A stretch of DNA of 20,266 nt, taken from Stramenopiles sp. TOSAG23-6 (taxonomy: Eukaryota; Sar). Location of the stretch: positions 1 through 20,266 of the forward strand of contig LT636039.1 in NCBI GenBank assembly GCA_900128565.1. The letters run 5' to 3'. Positions 9,366 to 20,201 of this stretch are shown here, one piece after another. The notes beneath the pieces are model-generated. The model searched no databases, was not told where the DNA came from, and saw nothing but the letters and a program-made list of their open reading frames with translations. Position numbers and translations under genes: made by a program. Numbering within the stretch: the first letter of the stretch is position 1; each line of letters opens with the position of its first letter.

Positions 9366-9717
9366 GTTGCCGAAATTATAGAGAAATTATAGATGTAATA
9401 CCTTGTAATACGAACGAAGTAGTACAAAATGAGCACAAAATGGCAAATACACTACTACACACAGTACACAGACAATTATTGTCGAGAAAAAATCATTCGT
9501 GTCTTCGAACGACTTCGACTTCGACTTCATTTTTTTCGTACGAAAATTCGTATATAAAAAAAATCAATTCAAATTGATGCCACAACTTGATGTTTTTGAC
9601 GTTTTGACCAATAATTGATCGTTCGAGCTTCAAACTCTCTCTCTCTCTCTCTCTCGTACTCTCGAGTACCTAGCTAAAAGGACTTTTTCTCTTTGATTGG
9701 CTGAAAAACACTTCATC
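9366..9717. promoter_or_regulatory. Divergent intergenic region, Tudor-like gene and MCM6
   Basis: A 352-bp gap between two divergent starts, so it must hold both promoters. It contains a palindrome TTCGTACGAA (9535-9544, the same string as in the introner core), a TATATAAAA-like string just after it (9551-9559), CGACTT repeats near 9510, and a (CT)n tract at 9635-9655. No functional site can be assigned. Confidence 0.45.
9635..9655. repeat. (CT)n microsatellite
   Basis: About ten CT units, about 60 bp upstream of the MCM6 ATG. Pyrimidine tracts are common in promoters or 5' leaders, but nothing more is shown. Confidence 0.8.
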
Positions 9718-12668
<2,951 letters not shown>

Positions 12669-12938
12669 AATGAAAAAGCTGATTCAACCAAATTCGAGCT
12701 TCTGTTATAAGATCTTTTTATAAAGTGATATTCAATGGATATGTATTGGGTGTGGGATATTTTATTCAATTGTGACACTCATAAAAAATGTCTTTATATT
12801 CAATTTTGCCAACAACACGAAATCCATCTTTTTTCTTTTTTAGCGGTCAATTTCGTCGAATTCTTTGTTGTTGTTATGACTTCCTACAAAAACACACATT
12901 CGTGTAAGACGAGTACTAATAATTTATATTAGCTCCCA

Positions 12939-14960
12939 ATGCTCTCTCGCTTTGTTCAAATATCTAAGAATTTTCGGCAGGGTGTGCGACAATGTTCTTC
13001 TTCTTGCAAAGGTACATGGTCAACAATAAATGCCTTGCAAATTTCGGAGCTTGCGTCATTTAAAAGTGCTTCCCACGTGTTTGTTGATGAAGACAACTGT
13101 AATGAACTCCCAAGTTCAGCGACTCGTGTTTCATATCTGAATAAGCTTACGGGTGATGATGCTACGACTGTTCTTGAAAATGCAGATTGTACTGTCACCT
13201 ATATTTTTCAGGACGATAAGGGTATACTTGTTGACAAATATGGCGTCTGTGTTGAGGCTGTCGAAGATATTTTTGCTAAAGGTGGAAATACGACATATTT
13301 GCATTATTCAAAGTTGGAAACCAATCCAAAACGTCGTCTTTTTGTTCTTGTGGGGGAATCTGCAAAAGCTGATGCGCCCGCACTCCGTAGTGCGACAAAT
13401 GCTGCCATATCATGTCTTCGGAAGATTGCATCTGTCGAAAATATTATCATGGAACTCCCTAATTTAGATCGTTTGCCAATGTTACACAAGGCTGCTGCTG
13501 CTGGTTCAGCTGGAAATGAAAATGTCGCATTTGACGGTGATGTGGTGAGTTTAATTACTCGAAGTGCGTGTCTATCTAATTATTCATTTTCGCGTTTTAA
13601 AAATGAATCAACAGAGCCTTTGTTGAAAAACATTGTATTTGCTAGTCAAGCACCTTCGTCTACTATAAGTTCAACTGACCCAAGTACAAGTGAAATTCCA
13701 CCAGATTCTCCTCCATCTGTGGAAGATGTTGCAAAAGTACATATGTCTATTTTAGCACCTGCACGTGTAGAAGTTAGTACCGTGCTGGCAGATGCGACAA
13801 TTTTTGCTCGTGATTTAGGTAATTTAAGAGCAGATATTGCCAATCCTGCGTTTATTGAAAGTCTTGCTAGACAAGTTGGAGAAACTCATGGTGATAACTT
13901 GAGTGTAAAAGTCTTACAACAACCACAACTTCATGAGTTAGGAATGAATCTTCTTGCTGCTGTTGGACAAGGTGCTGCTGGTGGTCCTGGATGTGGTCGA
14001 GATAGCTCAGCGCCGCGTTTAATTACATTGGAATATTTCGGTGATCCTGAAAATACTACGAATGATTTCGCTTTAGTAGGTAAAGGTGTCACATTTGACA
14101 CTGGAGGACTGAACTTAAAACCGACGGGTTCAATTGAGGGAATGCATTTAGATATGTGTGGTGCTGCATCTGTACTTGCTGCAATTGATGCAATTGCAAA
14201 GCTAAAAGTACCTCGTAATGTTATCGCAGTTTTAGCTGTTGCTGAGAATGCTATTGATGCAGCAAGCTTTTACCCAATGCAAATTGTGAAAGGGTTAGAC
14301 GGACGCTCAGTTGAAGTTGGAAATACAGACGCAGAAGGGAGACTTTGTCTTGCTGATGCATGTTCGTTATTCTCTTACATTTCATTTTTTTGTTTTGTAA
14401 AAACACGTTTGTATCTAACATTTTTTTTTTAAACAAAACAAAAACAAAAATAATATATTTTTCACAATACAGTAACATATACTCAGAGAGAGTATAATCC
14501 AAAACGAATCATTGATATGGCTACTTTAACAGGTGCGTGTGTGGTAGCATTAGGTGAATATGCAGCTGGGTTGTTTACAAATGATAATGTAACACACAAT
14601 GGTGTTGAACCTAAATTTGGTAAGAATAGTGATATGACAACTGACCTTACAATTGCAGGTTCTCGTATATTTGAGAGAGTTCATAAATTACCTATATTAC
14701 CAGAGCATAGAGATGAAATTTTAGAAAAAGGAGAAGCCAACCACGCTGACTTGAAAAGTATTGGAGATGGTCGCCCATATGGTGGTTCATGTACCGCAGC
14801 AGCATATCTAGAATCTTATATTGATGATGGGAGACAGTGGGCGCATATTGATATAGCAGGACCAGCAATGTATAGCAAGGCACGTGGTGAGATGCCTGCT
14901 GGAGCTACTGGCTTTGGTGCTGCCCTTCTTGTTAGAACTATTCTGGGACATAAAGCATAA
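12939..14960 (+). CDS. Leucyl aminopeptidase, M17 family
   Basis: Two exons, 12939-14361 and 14473-14960, encode 636 residues. M17 enzymes remove N-terminal residues from peptides and use two metal ions in a hexamer. The metal and catalytic residues are in the C-terminal domain: Lys382 and Asp387 (VGKGVTFDTGG), Asp405 (MHLDMCGAA), Asp464 and Glu466 (NTDAEGRL). Their spacings of 5, 18, 59 and 2 residues equal those of the bovine enzyme as I recall its numbering. The catalytic Arg is Arg468. The N-terminus (MLSRFVQISKNFRQGVRQC) is basic, hydroxylated and lacks acidic residues, as in a mitochondrial or plastid presequence. The N-terminal domain is longer than in bacterial PepA and includes a Ser/Pro-rich segment around residues 235-260. 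The splice restores LADALTYTQREYNP. Confidence 0.93.
14362..14472 (+). repeat. Introner-like intron of aminopeptidase (GT...AG)
   Basis: 111 nt. It starts GTTCGTTATTC, has GTATCTAAC at the branch-point place, and a tail ATATATTTTTCACAATACAG. The tail equals that of several USP introns except for the last base, G instead of T or C. It is the only complete member ending in AG, and the exon join (gca t|ta aca) is unambiguous. Confidence 0.85.
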
Positions 14961-15080
14961 TGTTTTTTTTAATAGAAAAATAAAATTTATTGAATAAAAA
15001 AAAATCTTAAATGGGTGTGTAAATGGGTGACAATTTTTCAAATATAAAATTTGTAAAAATTTTAAATTAGAAAAGAGAAA

Positions 15081-15119
15081 TTAGTGGAACAAAACTGTTT
15101 TCACCATCACACGTCTGTT
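15081..15119 (+). repeat. Direct repeat, copy 1 (upstream of USP gene)
   Basis: A stretch of about 35-38 bp, with 27 consecutive bases (15089-15115, ACAAAACTGTTTTCACC then ATCACACGTC) found again at 18532-18558 in the same orientation. It lies about 130-165 bp upstream of the USP start codon. A locally GC-rich run (CGGCGCATCTCTGCGC...) follows at 15126-15171. Confidence 0.8.
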
Positions 15120-15245
15120 ATATTACGGCGCATCTCTGCGCAATACGTAGTTCCTGCGCGAGGCGGCGTCTTTTGGTAAATACCTTTATTATAACCCGTA
15201 CGATAACGCAATCTAATACTATACAGGAATAACAGTGAATCAAAG

Positions 15246-17330
15246 ATGGCACTACATATTATAATGACCTTCATGCTTGCTTGTTTTATGTGTATTTCAA
15301 GAGTTGAGGGTGCTGACAATGCTCTTACACCTCTTTACTTAAGAAGTATTCGACTTGCTGCTTCACTAGACCCAGGGTTTGCAGATAAATACGGTGAACA
15401 TTTACCAGAGGGAATGCGACGAAAAACTCTTCATGAAATTCTTTTTAACTCTGATGTTTTAACAGAATTAGAGAAGCGCGAACATCTAGAATCAATCTTT
15501 TCGGATGGAGGAGAAGAGAAAGTACGTGAAGCACTCAAGAATAAAGTCAATTTACAAGAAGTTGTTGTTGGGGACGCTGTTGAATGTCCGAATCATACAA
15601 TTTGTAGAGGTATTCAAAATGATGGTGATAGTTGTTGGTTATCTTCAGCACTTCAACTGACATTGCACATTGATCAGTTAAATGTTTTTTTAACTGATGG
15701 AGGTAATGCCGGTAATGAAGAAAAACAACATGATGTTGGAGAAGCGAAAGCAGCGCTGGCTGAGCAGGTGTCGAACTCTGCGGCCACTTCGAAGGAGCCA
15801 CCGCATTTCGGGCTGAGCTACAGGAAGCTGCAAGACGTAATGAAGCACTCGCCTTTTGTGGCTGTTGTGTCAGGGCCGACTTTCAATGCGGCTGTTGTGC
15901 CAGGGCCGACCCTCAATGCAGCAGCCGTGGAGTTTGCAGCCCCGAAAGGAATCAACCTGGCTGATTTCAAAAGAACTTATGAAGCACATAATGGCTATGC
16001 CCTACCCAAAACAGTAATTGCTCAAGTAAGACAAAGGATATTTGGAGAAGGATATATAGGACAGCAAGAATCCGATGCATTCTTTACCAGGATGTGGGAG
16101 CAAAATATCGACCACTATCCTTCGGATTTCGTTTCTGAAGTGGGTGATGAGATACGCTCATTTTATATTGAGACACCCGAGCAAGATTTAACATGTACGT
16201 TTTTAAAATTGAATTTATTAATTTTTTTTCATACGAAATTCCGTACCTAACTATTTTTTTTCATTTAAAAAAAAATCACAATACATGTGAGCAGCTTCCG
16301 AGCAAAAACGTGGTGGAGTGTGTCAAACTTGAAAATCGAATGTTCAAGATTTCTCTTCGTGCAAAAACTCGTTCAAAAACAATTGTAGTTCCTTGGAATG
16401 CTGGGGATGGTGACTCTGTTTCGTTGAGTGCTGCTCACCAAGACTTTTGTGATCATCCAGAAAATTACGTTTCTTCGGTAATTGCCTATGTATGTTTTAA
16501 TTTTTTTTCAAAATCGTTTTTTTTTCGTACGAAATTTTTTACCTAACGATTTTTTTTGAAATATTTTTCCAAAACACATGATGAATTTCTTCATTCTGGA
16601 TTGAACTTGGAAAACCCAGTGATTATGACTAATGTGGAAGATCAAGAAGAAGTTCATATTAGTCCTCGTTTGTTTTATTTTTTTTTACCAATTTCGACTT
16701 TTTTTTTTTTTTTCAAAAAGCAATTTCATACCTAACGAATTTTTTTTTGTAAAATTCGTGTTTTTTTCACAATACATCATTAACTTGTAGTTTTGCTCGC
16801 TATCTTTTATCCGCTCGTAGAAGAGGTAATGCAAAGTTTGATCTTACATTTGATGGTGATTTACACGTATGTTTTAATTTTTTTCAATTTCGAATTTATT
16901 TTTCGTACGAAATTTTGTACCTAACGATTATTTTTTGAAATATTTTTCCAAAATACACACTGCTTCTTTTCAAGTAGGGAGTTTCTTCAGAATTGATGGG
17001 GAAAAACACGAAGGGCTTGGAATATACCATGTACGTTTTTTTTCATCATGAATTTTTTACCTACATTTTCATAAGAAATTTCGTACCTAACATTTTTTTT
17101 TACGATTTCGTTTTTTTTTTTTCACAATACATGTGAAAGGGTTTGTGCAGTTTATGGCTGGTAAATCTATTGGCAGTGGTGGGTTTTCGAGTGGTCATTA
17201 TGTATCTGCTGTTTTGTTTGATGGTAAATGGATTTTATTTAATGACGAATCTGTTAAATATTTAACTCTTGAAGATGCAATGAAAAGAATGAGTGAGGCT
17301 ACAGTTCTTTATAGTGAAAGGGTGAATTAA
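15246..17330 (+). CDS. USP-type ubiquitin carboxyl-terminal hydrolase with signal peptide
   Basis: Six exons (15246-16194, 16287-16489, 16580-16667, 16778-16866, 16959-17030, 17133-17330) encode 532 residues. The Cys box is GIQNDGDSCWLSSALQL with nucleophile Cys130, and the His box is SSGHYVSAVLFDGKWILFND with His489 and Asn504 at the third catalytic place. This is the pattern of C19 deubiquitinases, which cleave ubiquitin from proteins. Unusually, residues 1-22 (MALHIIMTFMLACFMCISRV) look like a cleavable signal peptide, so the product may be secreted or act in the endomembrane system. No zinc-binding CxxC pairs of the USP fingers are seen. Exon 1 holds a GC-rich insert (15741-15960) with a 12-residue repeat (AVVSGPTFNA/AVVPGPTLNA). 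The exon 3/4 junction is least certain: GT-AG at 16672-16790 is also in frame. The final exon is followed by a duplicated copy of its end. Confidence 0.8.
15741..15960 (+). other. GC-rich segment within USP exon 1
   Basis: By hand count 129 of 220 bases are G or C (about 59%), against clearly AT-rich sequence on both sides. It codes residues about 166-238, including an Ala/Pro-rich imperfect repeat of 36 bp (15861-15932). The codon choice (GCG, CTG, GTG, CCG) differs from the rest of the gene. The reading frame is kept across both borders. Confidence 0.75.
16195..16286 (+). repeat. Introner-like intron 1 of USP gene (GT...AT)
   Basis: 92 nt. Start GTACGTTTTT, core TTCATACGAAATTCCG, TACCTAAC, tail AAAAAAAAATCACAATACAT. 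The six bases ACATGT are present at both junctions. The join is DLTC|EQLPSK; AG acceptors nearby shift the frame into stops. Confidence 0.9.
16490..16579 (+). repeat. Introner-like intron 2 of USP gene (GT...AT)
   Basis: 90 nt. Start GTATGTTTTAATTT, core TTCGTACGAAATTTTT, TACCTAAC, tail GAAATATTTTTCCAAAACACAT. It joins IAY|DEFLHSG. ATG at both junctions. The nearest AG (CCCAG) leads straight to TGA. Confidence 0.9.
16668..16777 (+). repeat. Introner-like intron 3 of USP gene (probably GT...AT)
   Basis: 110 nt. Start GTTTGTTTTATTTT aligns with GTATGTTTTATTTT of the MCM6 element. The core is degraded, ATACCTAAC is kept, and the tail TTTTTTTCACAATACAT is standard. A GT-AG alternative (16672-16790) is also in frame, so this 3' end is the least certain of the family. 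Confidence 0.65.
16867..16958 (+). repeat. Introner-like intron 4 of USP gene (GT...AC)
   Basis: 92 nt. Start GTATGTTTTAATTT, core TTCGTACGAAATTTTG, TACCTAAC, tail GAAATATTTTTCCAAAATACAC. The exon before it also ends TACAC, so five bases are repeated at the two junctions. The join DLH|TASFQVG keeps the frame; AG acceptors nearby give stops. Confidence 0.9.
17031..17132 (+). repeat. Introner-like intron 5 of USP gene (GT...AT)
   Basis: 102 nt. Start GTACGTTTTTTTTC, core TTCATAAGAAATTTCG, TACCTAAC, tail TTTTTTCACAATACAT. CATGT is repeated at the junctions. The join is GIYH|VKGFVQF. An AG 18 bases further (TTGTGCAG) would be in frame and drop six residues, so GT-AG is not fully excluded here. 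Confidence 0.8.
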
Positions 17331-17392
17331 CTCTTGAAGATGCAATGAAAAGAATGAGTCAGGCTACAGTTCTCTATAGTGAAAAGGTGATT
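17263..17392 (+). repeat. Tandem duplication of 65 bp at the 3' end of the USP gene
   Basis: Copy one 17263-17327 and copy two 17328-17392 both begin TAACTCTTGAAGATGCAATG and differ at only a few bases. The 65-bp step is not a multiple of three. The first copy is coding (LTLEDAMKRM); its junction with the second copy creates the TAA that ends the frame. Confidence 0.9.
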
Positions 17393-17637
17393 CAAAAATA
17401 TATTTATTATCACATTACTCGATTATGAGAGGGTGTCCCATAAAAAATTGTAAAAATATTTTTTTCAATTTTTAATAATGTGATTGCAAAATATGGTTAT
17501 TGTATTGCAAACGAATCTGCTTTAGTGCTTTTTGATTTCTCTTTTATTTCAAGAATAAATACATATAAGGTTGTTATAGCAAATGAAACCTCCACTTTTC
17601 AGGTAGATGTCTGTGTCACAAACTATTTCAGGAAATT
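17331..17637. other. Intergenic region after USP gene
   Basis: 307 bp. It begins with the second copy of the 65-bp duplication, which contains a former coding end, and continues AT-rich. GGGTGTCCCATAAAA at 17431 resembles ends of some Tc1/mariner-like elements, but no partner repeat or transposase is visible. No other gene seen. Confidence 0.5.
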
Positions 17638-18399
17638 TCATCCCCGATCTTGCTTTTGTTCATTCAAAATCTTTTGATCCTTTGCTTTTTGCTTGAAAGG
17701 ATCTGCTTCATCCCACATCCTTTCCCACTTTTCTGTTTCTATCAAATAGTGCTTTGGATCGAATTGGAGAGGAGCGTGCTTACGTGGGTCTGCCGCTGGA
17801 TTATTCATTTGTTGTAGTGCCATATTGAGAGAATTCGTCTTTGTGAACGCTTGTAGAGGTACATGTTTGACATGTTTACGTACCATTTTGTAAACCATCG
17901 GTGCAATTTCTTCTTCATACGCTACTGGAAACGATTGATACTTTTCGTTAATTTCCCCAACTTGATTGCCTTCAAGGTCTACGGCTATAAGAGGGTTGAA
18001 GCACTTGTTAAATCTCAGTTGGAATAAATCGGCCTTGCTCATCTTATATTCTTCCAAAAACGCTTTGTCATTAAATTTGTTTGCAGCAGCAAGAAACTCT
18101 GCATAGTACAGTTGACAATTTTTTTCACGATGTAAATGATATGCAAGTTTGCTTCCCTCGACCCAATTTCTGAGGCCTTCCTTTTCCGTAGTGGGAGCCA
18201 AATTCGGATCTTCAAAACCTTGCTCGTCACCTGCGTCATCTTTAAAACCTTGCTCGTCACTTGCGTGATCTCTTTGTCTCGAAATAATCGCTTTCTCTTC
18301 TTGGCTGACGTTGGGTTGCAATTGTCCTTCTTCCATAGCATGTACAACTCTTGTGTTATAAAGTATAACCAAAAGAAAGATTACACATGATGTTTTCAT
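17638..18399 (-). CDS. Small secreted protein, unknown function
   Basis: Single-exon protein of 253 residues with a strong signal peptide (MKTSCVIFLLVILYNTRVVHA, cleavage likely after residue 21). The mature part is acidic at first, with two copies of a 10-residue repeat (DHASDEQGFK, DDAGDEQGFE, about residues 44-63). It is then charged and helical with few Cys, and ends in a Lys/Gln-rich tail (QKAKDQKILNEQKQDRG). I recognise no domain. The gene is convergent with the USP gene, which also encodes a signal peptide, and both lie between the two copies of the direct repeat at 15081 and 18524. No introner element is present. A secreted effector-like or lumenal protein is possible, but this is inference from the signal peptide alone. 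Confidence 0.7.
   Translation of the reverse strand: MKTSCVIFLLVILYNTRVVHAMEEGQLQPNVSQEEKAIISRQRDHASDEQGFKDDAGDEQGFEDPNLAPTTEKEGLRNWVEGSKLAYHLHREKNCQLYYAEFLAAANKFNDKAFLEEYKMSKADLFQLRFNKCFNPLIAVDLEGNQVGEINEKYQSFPVAYEEEIAPMVYKMVRKHVKHVPLQAFTKTNSLNMALQQMNNPAADPRKHAPLQFDPKHYLIETEKWERMWDEADPFKQKAKDQKILNEQKQDRG
18209..18268 (-). repeat. 30-bp in-frame tandem repeat
   Basis: Two copies with period 30 bp (18209-18238, 18239-18268), sharing AAAACCTTGCTCGTCAC on the plus strand. They encode the doubled DEQGF unit of the secreted protein. Confidence 0.85.
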
Positions 18400-18710
18400 T
18401 GTTATATGCGTTGTTGTTGCTTTTGCGCTGTTTCTTGTATAGTAGTATACTTTTACTTTTATAGTAAAGTTGTTTGAAAGAATCTCAACTGCTTTAGTTC
18501 CTCGTTGGTCATTTTTGCTACCATTAAGTGGACAAAACTGTTTTCACCATCACACGTCGGTTTCAATTCGTAGTTTTACTATCTTTGCACTTTAAATTGA
18601 GTAAATTCAGATTTAGATTCTTTTATAGATTCGACAATGATACGTTCAGTCCTTCCTGTCGTATATAAATAACTAACTTTGTTGAGACAATTTCAAAAAT
18701 ACAATCAACT
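18400..18710. promoter_or_regulatory. Divergent intergenic region with second repeat copy
   Basis: 311 bp between two divergent starts (secreted protein at 18399 and F-box gene at 18711). It includes the second copy of the direct repeat at 18524-18562 and a TATATAAAT-like string at 18662. No coding sequence is seen. Confidence 0.45.
18524..18562 (+). repeat. Direct repeat, copy 2
   Basis: Same orientation as the copy at 15081-15119, with 27 identical bases (18532-18558) and a few mismatches outside (TTAAGTGG against TTAGTGGA). It sits about 130 bp from the start of the minus-strand secreted gene and about 150 bp from the F-box gene start. The two copies are 3443 bp apart. Confidence 0.8.
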
Positions 18711-20201
18711 ATGCCAAATTCATTGGCACATCCATCGTGGGGATATTGGTGTGGCCAACTATTTGTATCTAAAGACAATGAAGTACTTCCTGGTAAAGTT
18801 GAAATGTTAGCAGACCGCAAATTTCTCAATTCCGACGGCATAGAGTATTCTTATAGACTTGTTGATGAACGTGGAACAAAGACGTTTATTTCCTCAATGG
18901 AGAAGCTTTTAAAGAACATTAAGTTCACATTTCGGGCGACTATCCTTGCAAACAGTGCTTCAGACGATGAGAATGATGAAAATGCTGTCGCAGTCTCATG
19001 CGACAATATTTCTGTCAGCCAAACACGTCGTGAAGGGAAAAAAAACACTATTATGAACCTACATATTGATGTGGGTGCAGCGTTATATGTTGGCTGGAAG
19101 CTTTGTCCCGATGCTATCATCATTTTCTCTAGCCTTCATGCATATACTTCTATAGATGCTATGACTAATATATCTGTAAGTAAAACGAGACGAACAAAGT
19201 GTTTGCGAGACGTTTATGCTAATATAAAGCCTGCTAATAGGAAACGAGGGTCTACCCCTAAAATGAGTGAAGAACTTGACTCATACTACAGTTCAAACAA
19301 CATGACATGTGTAAATGGTAACTCATACAAGCGTAATCTCGCGAATTTACCGATAGAAATGATACGAACAATTTTAAGTTATCTAACTGCGAAGAATATT
19401 TCCTATTTGTCAGTTGTAAACAAATACACATTCTTCTCTTTTGCTAGTGATCCATTTACACCGGGTTTAGGATTATCACTATTTCCTCATCAAAAAAATT
19501 CTCTTGGATGGATGGAAGCACGTGAACGAGGTGATGGTATGCTGAACAATTATACATCAAAATCTGTGTCAAAAAAGGGAAATAAAAATGGTACTAATTG
19601 TGTAGATACGCTTGAGTTGATCCCTGGAATGACGGTGAACTTTCGAAGAAAGGAATACAATGCTGTAAATGATCCTAACCCTAAACCTAATAAAACTAAT
19701 AAAACTAATAGTGATAATGAAACAATTAGGGTCAGGGTAGCTAAATATACTTGGAGGGAAGGCGATCTAGTGCAACGGTATGAAAATGGATGGAAAATTA
19801 GGGTAGTAAAGACAGTTAGAAATAGAAAAAATAGTATTAACCCTAACCCTAACCCAAATAGAAAAAATAGTATTTGTAAAACGATAATTTATACTGCAAA
19901 TGAATGTGATATATTTCGTCAAGAATACGAAGAGAAAATTGTTCCTGATCATAATAACAATAGTACAAATAAGCCGTTGTCTTATTTTGTAAATGTAAAA
20001 ACAGGTTTATGTACAAAGAATGTACCACCATCAGCTCTTCTGAGAAGACACCCATCACGTGTCATAACAGAAACACACCCACATTGTCCAATGATGCAAC
20101 AATTAGATGCAACATATTGTGATGAAGATGTTACAATATTATGGTTGTGGAATCATCATACTAATCCTAGTACACCTAGAAGTAAAAGCCAATGTAAAAA
20201 T
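18711..20201 (+). CDS. F-box protein with SNF2-helicase-like motif (partial)
   Basis: The first exon, 497 codons, is open to a donor at 20202 and continues outside the window. The ATG at 18711 is the first after an in-frame stop. Residues about 212-250 (NLPIEMIRTILSYLTAKNISYLSVVNK) are a good F-box, the Skp1-binding part of SCF ubiquitin ligases. Straight after, LGLSLFPHQKNSLGWMEARER (Pro259-His260-Gln261) resembles the LxPHQxxxLxWMxxRE start of SNF2 helicases of the HLTF/RAD5 and F-box-SNF2 type. No Walker A is reached, so the helicase part is unproven. Low-complexity inserts rich in Asn, Pro and Lys follow; one (NPNPNPN) is encoded by CCCTAA repeats. Segments such as TWREGDLVQRYENGWKIRVVKTV look like a small beta barrel. 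The N-terminal 110 residues are not recognised. Confidence 0.65.
19671..19690 (+). repeat. Telomere-like tract in coding sequence, first
   Basis: CCTAACCCTAAACCTAA followed by three AATAAAACT-type units, in frame with the F-box protein (DPNPKPNKTNKTN). Imperfect CCCTAA units. Confidence 0.55.
19839..19855 (+). repeat. Telomere-like tract in coding sequence, second
   Basis: AACCCTAACCCTAACCC, nearly three units of CCCTAA, in frame as NPNPNPN. Flanked on both sides by AATAGAAAAAATAGTATT, itself a near-perfect duplicated string (19820 and 19857). Confidence 0.7.

Noticed and set aside
9697-9717. Longer N-terminus of MCM6
   Set aside because: Requires a TTG start; the ATG at 9718 is the first ATG in the frame.
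12735-12932. Small plus-strand open frame between MCM6 and the aminopeptidase
   Set aside because: 65 codons of AT-rich sequence with no recognisable features; likely 3' and 5' untranslated DNA.
15126-15171. GC-rich hairpin-like run, considered as an RNA gene
   Set aside because: No cloverleaf, box motifs or clear stem could be built by eye; probably part of the USP upstream region.
16672-16790. GT-AG reading of USP intron 3
   Set aside because: In frame and possible, but the donor is out of register with the family alignment (GTTTGTTTTATTTT against GTATGTTTTATTTT) and the standard tail ends at 16777. Not fully excluded.
17431-17446. Possible Tc1/mariner-type transposon end (GGGTGTCCCATAAAA)
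   Set aside because: No matching inverted copy, TA duplication pair or transposase fragment is visible; too short to call.
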